Of a DNA stretch of 64,000 nucleotides, positions 17,035 through 24,002 are shown in pieces (positions within the stretch are counted from its first letter, which is position 1; the number at the start of each line of letters is the position of its first letter). Both the position numbers and the translations under genes were made by a program. The notes beneath the pieces were generated by a model. It was not told the origin of the DNA. It saw only the letters and a program-made list of their open reading frames with translations, and searched no databases. The stretch is from an uncultured Chitinophagaceae bacterium (lineage in GTDB: Bacteria > Bacteroidota > Bacteroidia > Chitinophagales > Chitinophagaceae), in the NCBI GenBank assembly GCA_937907395.1, contig CALCII010000013.1, forward strand, positions 1-64,000. The letters run 5' to 3'.

Positions 17035-17937
17035 ATGCCCGATAGCCTGAATCCAATAGTCAATCCCTTCCTTGATTACCTCAAATTCGAAAAGAGGTAT
17101 TCACAGCACACTATTAAGGCCTATGCTGATGATCTTTTGCATTTTTTCGACTTTCTGGAAGTGAATTTTGGCGAAACACCGGTTCCCGGAATTAATGCAG
17201 CAATTATACGTACATGGCTGGCCAGCCAGAAAGATGCCGGTCTTTCTGCCAAGTCTCTGAATCGGAGAATTTCTACACTTAAGTCTTTTTTCAGGTATCA
17301 ATTGCGCACAGGAGTTGTTGAAGTATCGCCAATGACTACAATTGTATCGCCCAAGATTAAAAAAAGGCTTCCTGTATTTGTTGAGTCGGGTAATACAGCT
17401 ACATTATTTAATTATGTCGAGTTCCCGGATACCTGGCAGGGGAAGGTAGACCGCCTGATGCTGGAGCTTTTTTATTGTTCCGGTATGCGTTTAAGTGAAT
17501 TGGTGGGACTGAAAGAAAATCAAGTAGACATCAGCAACGCTAACCTCAAAATCCTGGGTAAAGGGAACAAAGAACGAATTGTGCCGCTTGGAAAGGAAAT
17601 GCTGCTTCACTTAAAAGAGTACCTTTCTTACAAACGAACCCAGTTTGGGAATGAATATAACCTCCACCTTCTCGTAACTGAAAAAGGGAAGCCGCTTTAT
17701 CCCAAGTATGTACAATTGGCTGTAAAGAAATACCTCTCTCTTGTTACTACAATTGACAAAAAAAGTCCGCACGTACTCCGCCATACGTTTGCCACTCATC
17801 TCATGAATAACGGGGCCGATCTCAATGCTGTAAAAGAATTGCTGGGGCATAGCAGCCTGGCTGCCACCCAGATTTATACGCATAATACGATTGAAAAATT
17901 GAAAGATATTCATAAGAAAGCGCATCCAAGGGGCTGA
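17035..17937 (+). CDS. xerC: tyrosine recombinase XerC/XerD-type
   Basis: 300 residues. N-terminal SAM-like DNA-binding domain (FEKRYSQHTIKAYADDLLHFF; SLNRRISTLKSFFRY). Catalytic domain has Arg in SGMRLSELVGL, Lys in GKGNKERIVPL, HVLRHTFATHL (His-Arg), GHSSLAATQIYTH (His, nucleophile Tyr). All catalytic residues are present. Size and location in the rpsU-hpf group point to the housekeeping enzyme that resolves chromosome dimers at dif rather than a mobile-element integrase. XerC versus XerD is not certain. Confidence 0.88.
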   Translation: MPDSLNPIVNPFLDYLKFEKRYSQHTIKAYADDLLHFFDFLEVNFGETPVPGINAAIIRTWLASQKDAGLSAKSLNRRISTLKSFFRYQLRTGVVEVSPMTTIVSPKIKKRLPVFVESGNTATLFNYVEFPDTWQGKVDRLMLELFYCSGMRLSELVGLKENQVDISNANLKILGKGNKERIVPLGKEMLLHLKEYLSYKRTQFGNEYNLHLLVTEKGKPLYPKYVQLAVKKYLSLVTTIDKKSPHVLRHTFATHLMNNGADLNAVKELLGHSSLAATQIYTHNTIEKLKDIHKKAHPRG

Positions 17938-18104
17938 TGCATTCGAAGGCCGGGAATGTTTGGTTAAAGAATTCCGAAAGCCAATAAAATATTTTGAAAA
18001 AAGCGCCTGAGATCGTAAATTGATAACACAATCAGGATGAAGTTTCCTGATGCCTTTGCTAGTTCTTTCTCATAATTTTAAAACGCTTAAAAAATTGGTA
18101 TGCT

Positions 18105-18407
18105 ATGAATGTAAACATCCAGACTGTACGATTTGACGCCGATGCGAAACTGATTGATTATGTAACTCAGCGAATCCAAAAGCTGAACAGTTTTCACGAC
18201 AGAATCATGAAAGTTGACGTATTTCTGAAGTTAGATAATGTGGTTCATAACATTAAAGACAAAGTGGCCGAAATTAAAGTACACGTACCCCGCCAGCAGT
18301 TATTCGTAAAACAATCATCCAAATCATTTGAGCAATCATTCGACGAAGCAATGGATTCGCTCATCAACCAATTGAAAAGAAAAAAAGAAAAAATGTATCA
18401 GAATTAA
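18105..18407 (+). CDS. hpf: ribosome hibernation-promoting factor, short form
   Basis: 100 residues of the HPF/RaiA (S30AE) family: MNVNIQTVRFDADAKLIDYV, then KMKVDVFLKLD-like strand and a basic tail (NQLKRKKEKMYQN). There is no long C-terminal dimerisation domain, so it is the short form. It binds the 30S decoding centre and silences ribosomes in slow growth. A strong terminator follows. Confidence 0.9.
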   Translation: MNVNIQTVRFDADAKLIDYVTQRIQKLNSFHDRIMKVDVFLKLDNVVHNIKDKVAEIKVHVPRQQLFVKQSSKSFEQSFDEAMDSLINQLKRKKEKMYQN

Positions 18408-18413
18408 ATGCAG

Positions 18414-18440
18414 ATCCCGCCCTAAAGGCGGGATTTTTTT
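18414..18440 (+). terminator. rho-independent terminator after hpf
   Basis: ATCCCGCC TAAA GGCGGGAT followed by eight T. It separates the rpsU-xerC-hpf group from the tRNA-tuf operon. Confidence 0.9.
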
Positions 18441-18514
18441 TGCCTTTCCTCAGGTAATGAATTAATTATTGTTTTTTTCCTTTGTAAAAAGTTTTTCCAT
18501 TTCATGTTTTCCTT

Positions 18515-18522
18515 TACCTTTG
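18515..18522 (+). promoter_or_regulatory. -7 box of the tRNA-tuf operon
   Basis: TACCTTTG matches TAnnTTTG and lies 78 nt before the first tRNA. No TTG is visible at the ideal upstream distance. Confidence 0.55.
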
Positions 18523-18599
18523 CCTTCCCAAAAAAAAGGGGAGGTGCCAAAGTATGTCCGGCATCTTAGTTCTTTAGAAGTTAGATTTTGAAATATTTT

Positions 18600-18672
18600 G
18601 CCACTTTAGCTCAGTTGGTAGAGCAGCTGATTTGTAATCAGCAGGTCGTTGGTTCGAGTCCGACAAGTGGCT
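18600..18672 (+). tRNA. tRNA-Thr (TGT)
   Basis: Acceptor GCCACTT/AAGTGGC, anticodon TGT in CTGATTTGTAATCAG, T-loop GGTTCGAGTCC. First of four tRNAs upstream of tuf. Confidence 0.96.
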
Positions 18673-18682
18673 CAAAATATGG

Positions 18683-18765
18683 GGGCAGGTTCCAGAGCGG
18701 CCAAATGGGGCGGACTGTAAATCCGCTGTCTTTCGACTTCAGAGGTTCGAATCCTCTCCTGCCCA
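18683..18765 (+). tRNA. tRNA-Tyr (GTA)
   Basis: Class II tRNA with a long variable arm (CTGTCTTTCGACTTCAG region), acceptor GGGCAGG/CCTGCCC, anticodon GTA. Confidence 0.95.
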
Positions 18766-18772
18766 CAGCAAA

Positions 18773-18888
18773 ATTTGAAAATGTGCTGATTTGAAAATTT
18801 GATAATTGGCCATTGATAGTTGTTTTGCTTCTGAATTTTTGAAAGAGATTATCCTCAAATTGTCTCATTTTCAAATTTTCAAATTGCC
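18773..18888. repeat. AT-rich inverted repeat between tRNA-Tyr and tRNA-Gly
   Basis: The left arm is made of TTTGAAAAT-type units (18773-18808) and the right arm of ATTTTCAAA-type units (18857-18888), roughly 30 nt each. It looks like a dispersed low-complexity intergenic repeat and has no gene. Confidence 0.55.
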
Positions 18889-18890
18889 TT

Positions 18891-18963
18891 GCGGGAGTAG
18901 CTCATTTGGTAGAGCGATAGCCTTCCAAGCTATAGGTGGCGAGTTCGAGCCTCGTCTCCCGCT
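18891..18963 (+). tRNA. tRNA-Gly (TCC)
   Basis: Acceptor GCGGGAG/CTCCCGC, anticodon TCC in AGCCTTCCAAGCT, T-loop GTTCGAGCC. Confidence 0.96.
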
Positions 18964-19018
18964 CAGAAAAAAGTTCTTTAACAGGTTGAAGTGAGAAAAT
19001 CTCATTGAAACTCTACCA

Positions 19019-19090
<72 letters not shown>

Positions 19091-19229
19091 CCGATTGTTT
19101 GACTGAACAAGTGAAACATACGAGCAAAAAACGATGAAGTGTGCGACGCAACAACAGCTCAATGGTTTTGTTGCCGATAACATAAAAGAGTTTAACAGTT
19201 TTTGTAAACACAATTAAAAACAAAATAAG

Positions 19230-20417
19230 ATGTCTAAAGAGACCTTTAAGCGGGAGAAACCCCACGTAAACGTTGGTACTATTGGTCACGTTGACCATGG
19301 TAAAACAACTTTGACTGCAGCCATTACAGACATCCTTTCTAAGAAAGGTCTGGCGCAGGCAAAAAAGTATGATGAAATTGATGGTGCGCCCGAAGAAAAA
19401 GAGCGTGGTATCACTATCAACACTGCTCACGTAGAATATCAAACAGCAAACCGTCACTACGCACACGTAGATTGTCCTGGTCACGCTGACTACGTTAAAA
19501 ACATGATCACAGGTGCTGCTCAGATGGATGGTGCTATCCTCGTAGTAGCTGCAACTGATGGTCCTATGCCTCAAACAAAAGAACACATCCTTTTGGCTCG
19601 CCAGGTAGGTGTACCTAAGATCGTTGTGTTTATGAATAAAGTTGACTTAGTTGAAGATGCTGAGTTGTTGGAACTGGTTGAAATGGAAATCCGTGACCTG
19701 TTGAGCTCTTATGGCTTCGATGGTGACAATACTCCTATCATTCAGGGTTCTGCAACCGGTGCTTTGGCTGGTGAAGCTAAATGGGTAGCTAAAGTTGAAG
19801 AGTTGATGGAAGCTGTTGATACTTACATTCCTCTTCCTCCCCGTCCTGTTGATATGCCATTCCTGATGAGTGTTGAAGACGTGTTCTCAATCACTGGTCG
19901 TGGTACTGTTGCTACAGGTCGTATCGAACGTGGTATCATCAAAGTTGGTGAAGCTGTTGAGATTGTAGGTTTAATGGAATCTCCAATGAGCTCTACTGTA
20001 ACTGGTGTTGAAATGTTCAAAAAACTTCTTGATCAGGGTCAGGCAGGTGATAACGCAGGTTTACTCCTCCGTGGTATTGAGAAAAAAGATATCCGTCGTG
20101 GTATGGTTATCTGTGCTCCTAAATCAATCACTCCTCACACTGAATTCAAAGGTGAAGTTTACGTACTGAGCAAAGAAGAAGGTGGTCGTCACACTCCATT
20201 CTTCCAAAAATACCGTCCTCAGTTCTACTTCCGTACTACGGATGTAACTGGTGAAGTTGAATTACCAGCAGGAACTGAAATGGTGATGCCTGGTGATAAC
20301 ACCAACCTCACTGTAAAACTGATCCAACCAATTGCGATGGAGAAAGGTTTGAAATTCGCTATTCGTGAAGGTGGTCGTACAGTAGGTGCAGGTCAGGTAA
20401 CTGAGATCTTAAAATAA
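19230..20417 (+). CDS. tuf: elongation factor Tu
   Basis: 395-residue GTPase that brings aminoacyl-tRNA to the ribosome. G1 GHVDHGKTTLTAAI, G2 RGITINTAHVEY, G3 DCPGHADYVKNM, G4 MNKVDLVED, G5 SATGAL; domains 2 and 3 are complete (FLMSVEDVFSITGRGT; QFYFRTTDVTGEVELPAGTE-type strand). The codon use is more uniform than in neighbours, as expected for a very highly expressed gene. It lies downstream of four tRNAs and upstream of tRNA-Trp, and is probably co-transcribed with them. Confidence 0.98.
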   Translation: MSKETFKREKPHVNVGTIGHVDHGKTTLTAAITDILSKKGLAQAKKYDEIDGAPEEKERGITINTAHVEYQTANRHYAHVDCPGHADYVKNMITGAAQMDGAILVVAATDGPMPQTKEHILLARQVGVPKIVVFMNKVDLVEDAELLELVEMEIRDLLSSYGFDGDNTPIIQGSATGALAGEAKWVAKVEELMEAVDTYIPLPPRPVDMPFLMSVEDVFSITGRGTVATGRIERGIIKVGEAVEIVGLMESPMSSTVTGVEMFKKLLDQGQAGDNAGLLLRGIEKKDIRRGMVICAPKSITPHTEFKGEVYVLSKEEGGRHTPFFQKYRPQFYFRTTDVTGEVELPAGTEMVMPGDNTNLTVKLIQPIAMEKGLKFAIREGGRTVGAGQVTEILK

Positions 20418-20487
20418 GCTGTTGTAGCTGAGCTTTATGCTCTTAAGCACAACGCTTTGCAAATGATTCTTATATTTGCAACATATT

Positions 20488-20526
20488 GCTAAAGAGCTAT
20501 TAGCTAACTGCTAGTAGCTCTTAGCA
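20488..20526. repeat. low-complexity palindromic repeat before tRNA-Trp
   Basis: Units of AGCTATTAGCT / AGCTCTTAGC type form an imperfect inverted repeat. Similar in style to, but different in sequence from, other gaps in this gene cluster. Confidence 0.45.
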
Positions 20527-20530
20527 TTCT

Positions 20531-20601
20531 ACGGGCATAGTATAACGGTAGTACAGAGGTCTCCAAAACCTTCAGTCTGGGTTCGAATCCTAGTGCCCGT
20601 G
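20531..20601 (+). tRNA. tRNA-Trp (CCA)
   Basis: Acceptor ACGGGCA/TGCCCGT, anticodon CCA in AGGTCTCCAAAACCT, T-loop GGTTCGAATCC. Between tuf and secE, as in many bacteria. Confidence 0.96.
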
Positions 20602-20668
20602 CTCTCTAGTTTTTAACAGGTTGGTTTGCCGGATTTTTTCCGCAAACAACCAATAACCGATTACAATT

Positions 20669-20863
20669 ATGAACAAATTGTCAGCATACGTTCGGGAATC
20701 ATACCGTGAATTGCTCGAGAAAGTAACCTGGCCTACCTGGCAACAGTTACAACAGTCAACTATGATTGTTTTGGTAGCCACACTCATCATCACTGCTATT
20801 GTTTGGGCAATGGATATGGGTATCGCAAGTCTGTTGCATTTTGTTTATTCAATCTTTAAATAA
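20669..20863 (+). CDS. secE: preprotein translocase subunit SecE
   Basis: 64 residues with one membrane span (IVLVATLIITAIVWAMDMGI) after a cytosolic helix YVRESYRELLEKVTWPTW, the SecE signature with the conserved VTWP. It clamps SecY in the Sec channel. Single-span form typical of most bacteria. It lies 6 nt before nusG. Confidence 0.95.
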   Translation: MNKLSAYVRESYRELLEKVTWPTWQQLQQSTMIVLVATLIITAIVWAMDMGIASLLHFVYSIFK

Positions 20864-20869
20864 GGTATC

Positions 20870-21430
20870 ATGGAAGCAGCGAATGTGGAAACAAGTAAGT
20901 GGTATGTGCTGCGTGTGGTGAGCGGCAAAGAGAAGAAAGTGAAGGAATACCTTGACAAGGAAATCACACGTAGTGGCTGGGATAATATAGTAAAACAGGT
21001 GTTTCTTCCTGTTGAGAAAGTGTATAAAGTGCAGAATGGCAAAAAAGTGGTTCGTGAAAGAAACTTTTACCCCGGTTATGTGATGATTGAAGTGGAAGGT
21101 GGTAAAATGTCTGACGATATTCGTGAAACCATCAGCAACACGAGTAATGTAATTCACTTTTTAGGTAAGGAAAATCCGATCGCTTTACGGAAAGCTGAAG
21201 TAAACAAAATGCTGGGTAAAGTGGATGAAATGGCCGACTCTGGTGTAACCATGAGCGAACCGTTCATCATTGGAGAAACCATCAAAATCATTGACGGACC
21301 ATTTAACGACTTTAATGGGGTTATCGAAGAGGTGAATGACGAGAAGAAGAAACTGCGGGTTACGGTTAAAATCTTTGGCCGTGCCACACCGGTGGAACTG
21401 AACTACATGCAGGTGGAAAAGATCTCCTGA
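20870..21430 (+). CDS. nusG: transcription termination/antitermination factor NusG
   Basis: 186 residues. The N-terminal NGN domain begins KWYVLRVVSGKEKKVKEYL, with FLPVEKVY and FYPGYVMIEV; the C-terminal KOW domain has IKIIDGPFNDFNGVIEEV. It links RNA polymerase to the ribosome or Rho. It follows secE directly and is closed by a terminator before rplK. Confidence 0.96.
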   Translation: MEAANVETSKWYVLRVVSGKEKKVKEYLDKEITRSGWDNIVKQVFLPVEKVYKVQNGKKVVRERNFYPGYVMIEVEGGKMSDDIRETISNTSNVIHFLGKENPIALRKAEVNKMLGKVDEMADSGVTMSEPFIIGETIKIIDGPFNDFNGVIEEVNDEKKKLRVTVKIFGRATPVELNYMQVEKIS

Positions 21431-21447
21431 TTGGAATAAAAAATTGA

Positions 21448-21471
21448 AACCCCGCTCTGGCGGGGTTTTTT
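21448..21471 (+). terminator. terminator after nusG
   Basis: AACCCCGC TCTG GCGGGGTT followed by TTTT. It separates tuf-nusG from the rplK operon. Confidence 0.9.
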
Positions 21472-21504
21472 CATGCCATTAACCGAAAAACTGGCTGAAA
21501 TTCT

Positions 21505-21534
21505 TTGCAGATAAGCATTCTGGCCGTACCTTTG
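21505..21534 (+). promoter_or_regulatory. rplK operon promoter
   Basis: TTG (21505-21507), 19 nt, TACCTTTG (21527-21534). Full consensus; leader of about 105 nt to rplK. Confidence 0.75.
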
Positions 21535-21601
21535 CCATCCCAAAAAAGTTCTTTGTCAACCGGCCTGTTTATCAGTACGGAAAGAATTTATTTGTTTGGG
21601 A

Positions 21602-21621
21602 GTCACGATCATTATCGTGAC
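21602..21621 (+). promoter_or_regulatory. leader hairpin upstream of rplK
   Basis: GTCACGAT CATT ATCGTGAC is a perfect 8-bp stem with a 4-nt loop, 24 nt before the rplK start. In many bacteria L1 binds the rplK-rplA leader to repress translation; this hairpin is a candidate for that site, but I cannot confirm the L1 motif. Confidence 0.45.
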
Positions 21622-21644
21622 GTTATCACCAAAAAACATTTACA

Positions 21645-22088
21645 ATGGCAAAAGAAATCTCAGGATTTGTGAAGCTGCAGGTAAAAGGCGGTCAAGCCAA
21701 CCCTGCACCTCCCGTAGGTCCTGCCCTTGGTTCTAAGGGCGTTAACATTATGGAGTTCTGCAAGCAGTTTAATGCAAGAACTCAGGATAAAATGGGTAAA
21801 GTATTACCTGTTTTAATCACCGTTTACTCTGATAAGTCGTTCGACTTCATCATTAAAACTCCTCCTGCATCAATTCAGTTACTCGAAGCTGCTAAAATCC
21901 AGAAAGGTTCGAAAGAATCTAACAGGGTTAAAGTTGGAAAAGTAACCTGGGCCCAGGTTGAAGCAATTGCAAAAGACAAAATGCCCGATCTTAACTGCTT
22001 TACCATCGAAAGCGCTATGAGCATGGTTGCTGGTACTGCACGTAGTATGGGATTAACTGTTGAAGGAAAAGCCCCTTGGGAAAATTAA
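21645..22088 (+). CDS. rplK: ribosomal protein uL11
   Basis: 147 residues, GTPase-associated centre protein. VKLQVKGGQANPAPPVGPALGSKGVNIMEF is split over the N-terminal domain (GGQANPAPPVGPALG motif); the C-terminal rRNA-binding domain ends AGTARSMGLTVEGK. Normal length. Confidence 0.97.
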   Translation: MAKEISGFVKLQVKGGQANPAPPVGPALGSKGVNIMEFCKQFNARTQDKMGKVLPVLITVYSDKSFDFIIKTPPASIQLLEAAKIQKGSKESNRVKVGKVTWAQVEAIAKDKMPDLNCFTIESAMSMVAGTARSMGLTVEGKAPWEN

Positions 22089-22115
22089 TTTATTCACCTC
22101 AAAAATTTTTGAATC

Positions 22116-22808
22116 ATGTCGTTGACGAAAAAAAGAAAAGCAGCTGAAGCTAAGGTGGATAAAAACAAAATTTATTCCCTGAAGGAAGCTTCTTCAATCC
22201 TTAAAGAAATTAACTGTACAAAATTTGATAGCTCTGTAGACGTTCACGTTCGTTTAGGTGTTGATCCTAAAAAAGCAGATCAGGCAATTCGTGGAACAGT
22301 TACATTACCTCACGGTACCGGTAAAACAAAACGTGTATTGGTACTTTGCACACCCGACAAAGAAGCGGAAGCAAAAGCTGCTGGCGCTGATCATGTTGGT
22401 TTAGATGAATTCATTACTAAAATTGAAGGCGGATGGACAGATATCGATGTAATCATCGCTACTCCGGCTGTAATGCCTAAGATTGGTAAACTGGGTAAAG
22501 TACTGGGTCCCCGTAACCTGATGCCCAATCCTAAAACAGGTACTGTAACAAATGATGTTGCAGCTGCTGTAAATGAAGTGAAGGGCGGTAAAATTGCGTT
22601 CAAAGTAGATAAAGCCGGTATCATCCATGCTTCTGTTGGCCGTGTGAGTTTCTCTCCTGAGAAAATTGCAGAAAATGCTACAGAATTCCTGAATGCAATC
22701 GTAAAGGCAAAACCTTCTACCGCAAAAGGAACTTACCTGAAGAGCATCTTCATGGCAAGCTCTATGAGCCCGGGTGTTGCAGTTGATACCAAATCATTCA
22801 CGAACTAA
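22116..22808 (+). CDS. rplA: ribosomal protein uL1
   Basis: 230 residues, L1-stalk protein and usual autoregulator of rplK-rplA. Features: VDVHVRLGVDPKKADQAIRG, LPHGTGKTKRVLVL, LGPRNLMPNPKTGTV and the C-terminal KGTYLKSIFMASSMSPG. Starts 27 nt after rplK. Confidence 0.97.
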   Translation: MSLTKKRKAAEAKVDKNKIYSLKEASSILKEINCTKFDSSVDVHVRLGVDPKKADQAIRGTVTLPHGTGKTKRVLVLCTPDKEAEAKAAGADHVGLDEFITKIEGGWTDIDVIIATPAVMPKIGKLGKVLGPRNLMPNPKTGTVTNDVAAAVNEVKGGKIAFKVDKAGIIHASVGRVSFSPEKIAENATEFLNAIVKAKPSTAKGTYLKSIFMASSMSPGVAVDTKSFTN

Positions 22809-22836
22809 TCCTTTCAGGGTTTAAAACTTATAAATC

Positions 22837-23355
22837 ATGACTAAAGAACAAAAAAATGAAGTGATTGAAGTGCTGAAAGGCAAGTTCTCTCAGTACAGCA
22901 ACTTCTATATTACTGATACAGAGTCTCTCACTGTAGAACAAGTATCGAAACTCCGTCGTGCCTGTTTCGACAAGAATGTTGAAATGAAAGTGGCAAAAAA
23001 CACATTGATTAAAAAGGCTCTGGAATCATTGGATGCTGAGCGTTACAGCGGTGTTTATGATGCACTGAATAATGTAACTGCTTTGTTATTCTCTGAAAAT
23101 CCGAAAGATCCTGCACTCATCATCAGTTCTTTCCGTAAGGCAAGCAATGGTGAACGCCCGGTTCTCAAAGCTGCATTCATCAATGGAGATGTTTATGCTG
23201 GTGATAATCAACTGAAGGCACTCACACAAATCAAGACAAAGAACGAACTCATTGGAGAAGTTATTGGTCTGTTGCAATCTCCTGCAAAACGTGTTATTGC
23301 TGCATTGCTGCATAACGCTGAGCAAAAAGGTGAAGCTGCACCTGCAGAAAGCTAA
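22837..23355 (+). CDS. rplJ: ribosomal protein uL10
   Basis: 172 residues, base of the L7/L12 stalk. KFSQYSNFYITDTESLTV and KLRRACFDKNVEMKVAKNT lie in the rRNA-binding domain; the C-terminal helix (IGEVIGLLQSPAKRVIAALL) binds L12 dimers. Confidence 0.96.
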   Translation: MTKEQKNEVIEVLKGKFSQYSNFYITDTESLTVEQVSKLRRACFDKNVEMKVAKNTLIKKALESLDAERYSGVYDALNNVTALLFSENPKDPALIISSFRKASNGERPVLKAAFINGDVYAGDNQLKALTQIKTKNELIGEVIGLLQSPAKRVIAALLHNAEQKGEAAPAES

Positions 23356-23381
23356 ATGCAACATGCTTTGTGCACAATGCA

Positions 23382-23431
23382 AGGCCTTCAGCTTTCAGCA
23401 TTACGCATTCAGCATATTGCCTCAAGCATAT
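23382..23431 (+). repeat. direct repeat of CAGCATT/CAGCTTT type between rplJ and rplL
   Basis: TTCAGCTTTCAGCATTACGC followed by ATTCAGCATATTGC: tandem degenerate heptamers (CAGCATT-like). The rplJ-rplL gap is 176 nt, longer than usual, and holds no gene. Confidence 0.45.
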
Positions 23432-23531
23432 AAAACCCAGGCCTGAGGGTTTCAAATTAAAGGCAAATTTTTTTAAACCTGCCGTCGGAGCAAATAATCA
23501 AAGCTGTGAAGACGGTAAAAATTAAAACAAA

Positions 23532-23906
23532 ATGGCAGACGTTAAAGCATTAGCAGAACAACTGGTTGGCCTTACTGTTAAAGAAGTACAGGAACTGGCT
23601 GACGTATTAAAAGCAGATTATGGTATTGAACCCGCAGCTGCAGCTGTAGTAGTAGCAGCAGGCGACGGTGGTGGTGCCGCTGCTGCAGAAGAAAAAACAG
23701 CATTCAACGTAATCCTGAAAAGCGGTGGTGCTTCTAAACTGAACGTAGTTAAGATCGTTAAAGATCTGACTGGTCTCGGTCTGAAAGAAGCAAAAGACCT
23801 CGTTGACGGTGCTCCCAAGCCTGTTAAAGAAGGTGTTTCTAAAGCAGAAGCTGATGATATCGCAGCTAAGCTGAAAGAAGCTGGTGCTGATGTTGAAATT
23901 CAGTAA
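23532..23906 (+). CDS. rplL: ribosomal protein bL12
   Basis: 124-residue L7/L12 stalk protein that recruits translation GTPases. N-terminal dimerisation domain, Ala-rich hinge (AAAAVVVAAGDGGGAAAAEE) and C-terminal domain with VKIVKDLTGLGLKEAKDLVD. Closed by a strong terminator. Confidence 0.97.
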   Translation: MADVKALAEQLVGLTVKEVQELADVLKADYGIEPAAAAVVVAAGDGGGAAAAEEKTAFNVILKSGGASKLNVVKIVKDLTGLGLKEAKDLVDGAPKPVKEGVSKAEADDIAAKLKEAGADVEIQ

Positions 23907-23931
23907 TCAACTTACCGATCTAGATAAAAAA

Positions 23932-23958
23932 GGCCCTCTTTAAGAGGGTCTTTTTTTT
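23932..23958 (+). terminator. terminator after rplL
   Basis: GGCCCTCTT/TAAGAGGGTC hairpin followed by eight T. Confidence 0.88.
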
Positions 23959-23965
23959 AACACGA

Positions 23966-23992
23966 TTGGTTCCTGAATCTGCTGTAAGTTTG
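23966..23992 (+). promoter_or_regulatory. possible promoter of the surface-protein gene
   Basis: TAAGTTTG at 23985-23992 fits TAnnTTTG; a TTG lies 16 nt upstream, a little short. The box ends only 10 nt before the ATG at 24003, so the leader would be almost absent. Confidence 0.35.
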
Positions 23993-24002
23993 AAACCTGA
24001 TT

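Noticed and set aside
18588..18994. Short frames across the tRNA cluster
   Set aside because: They translate tRNA sequences; not genes.
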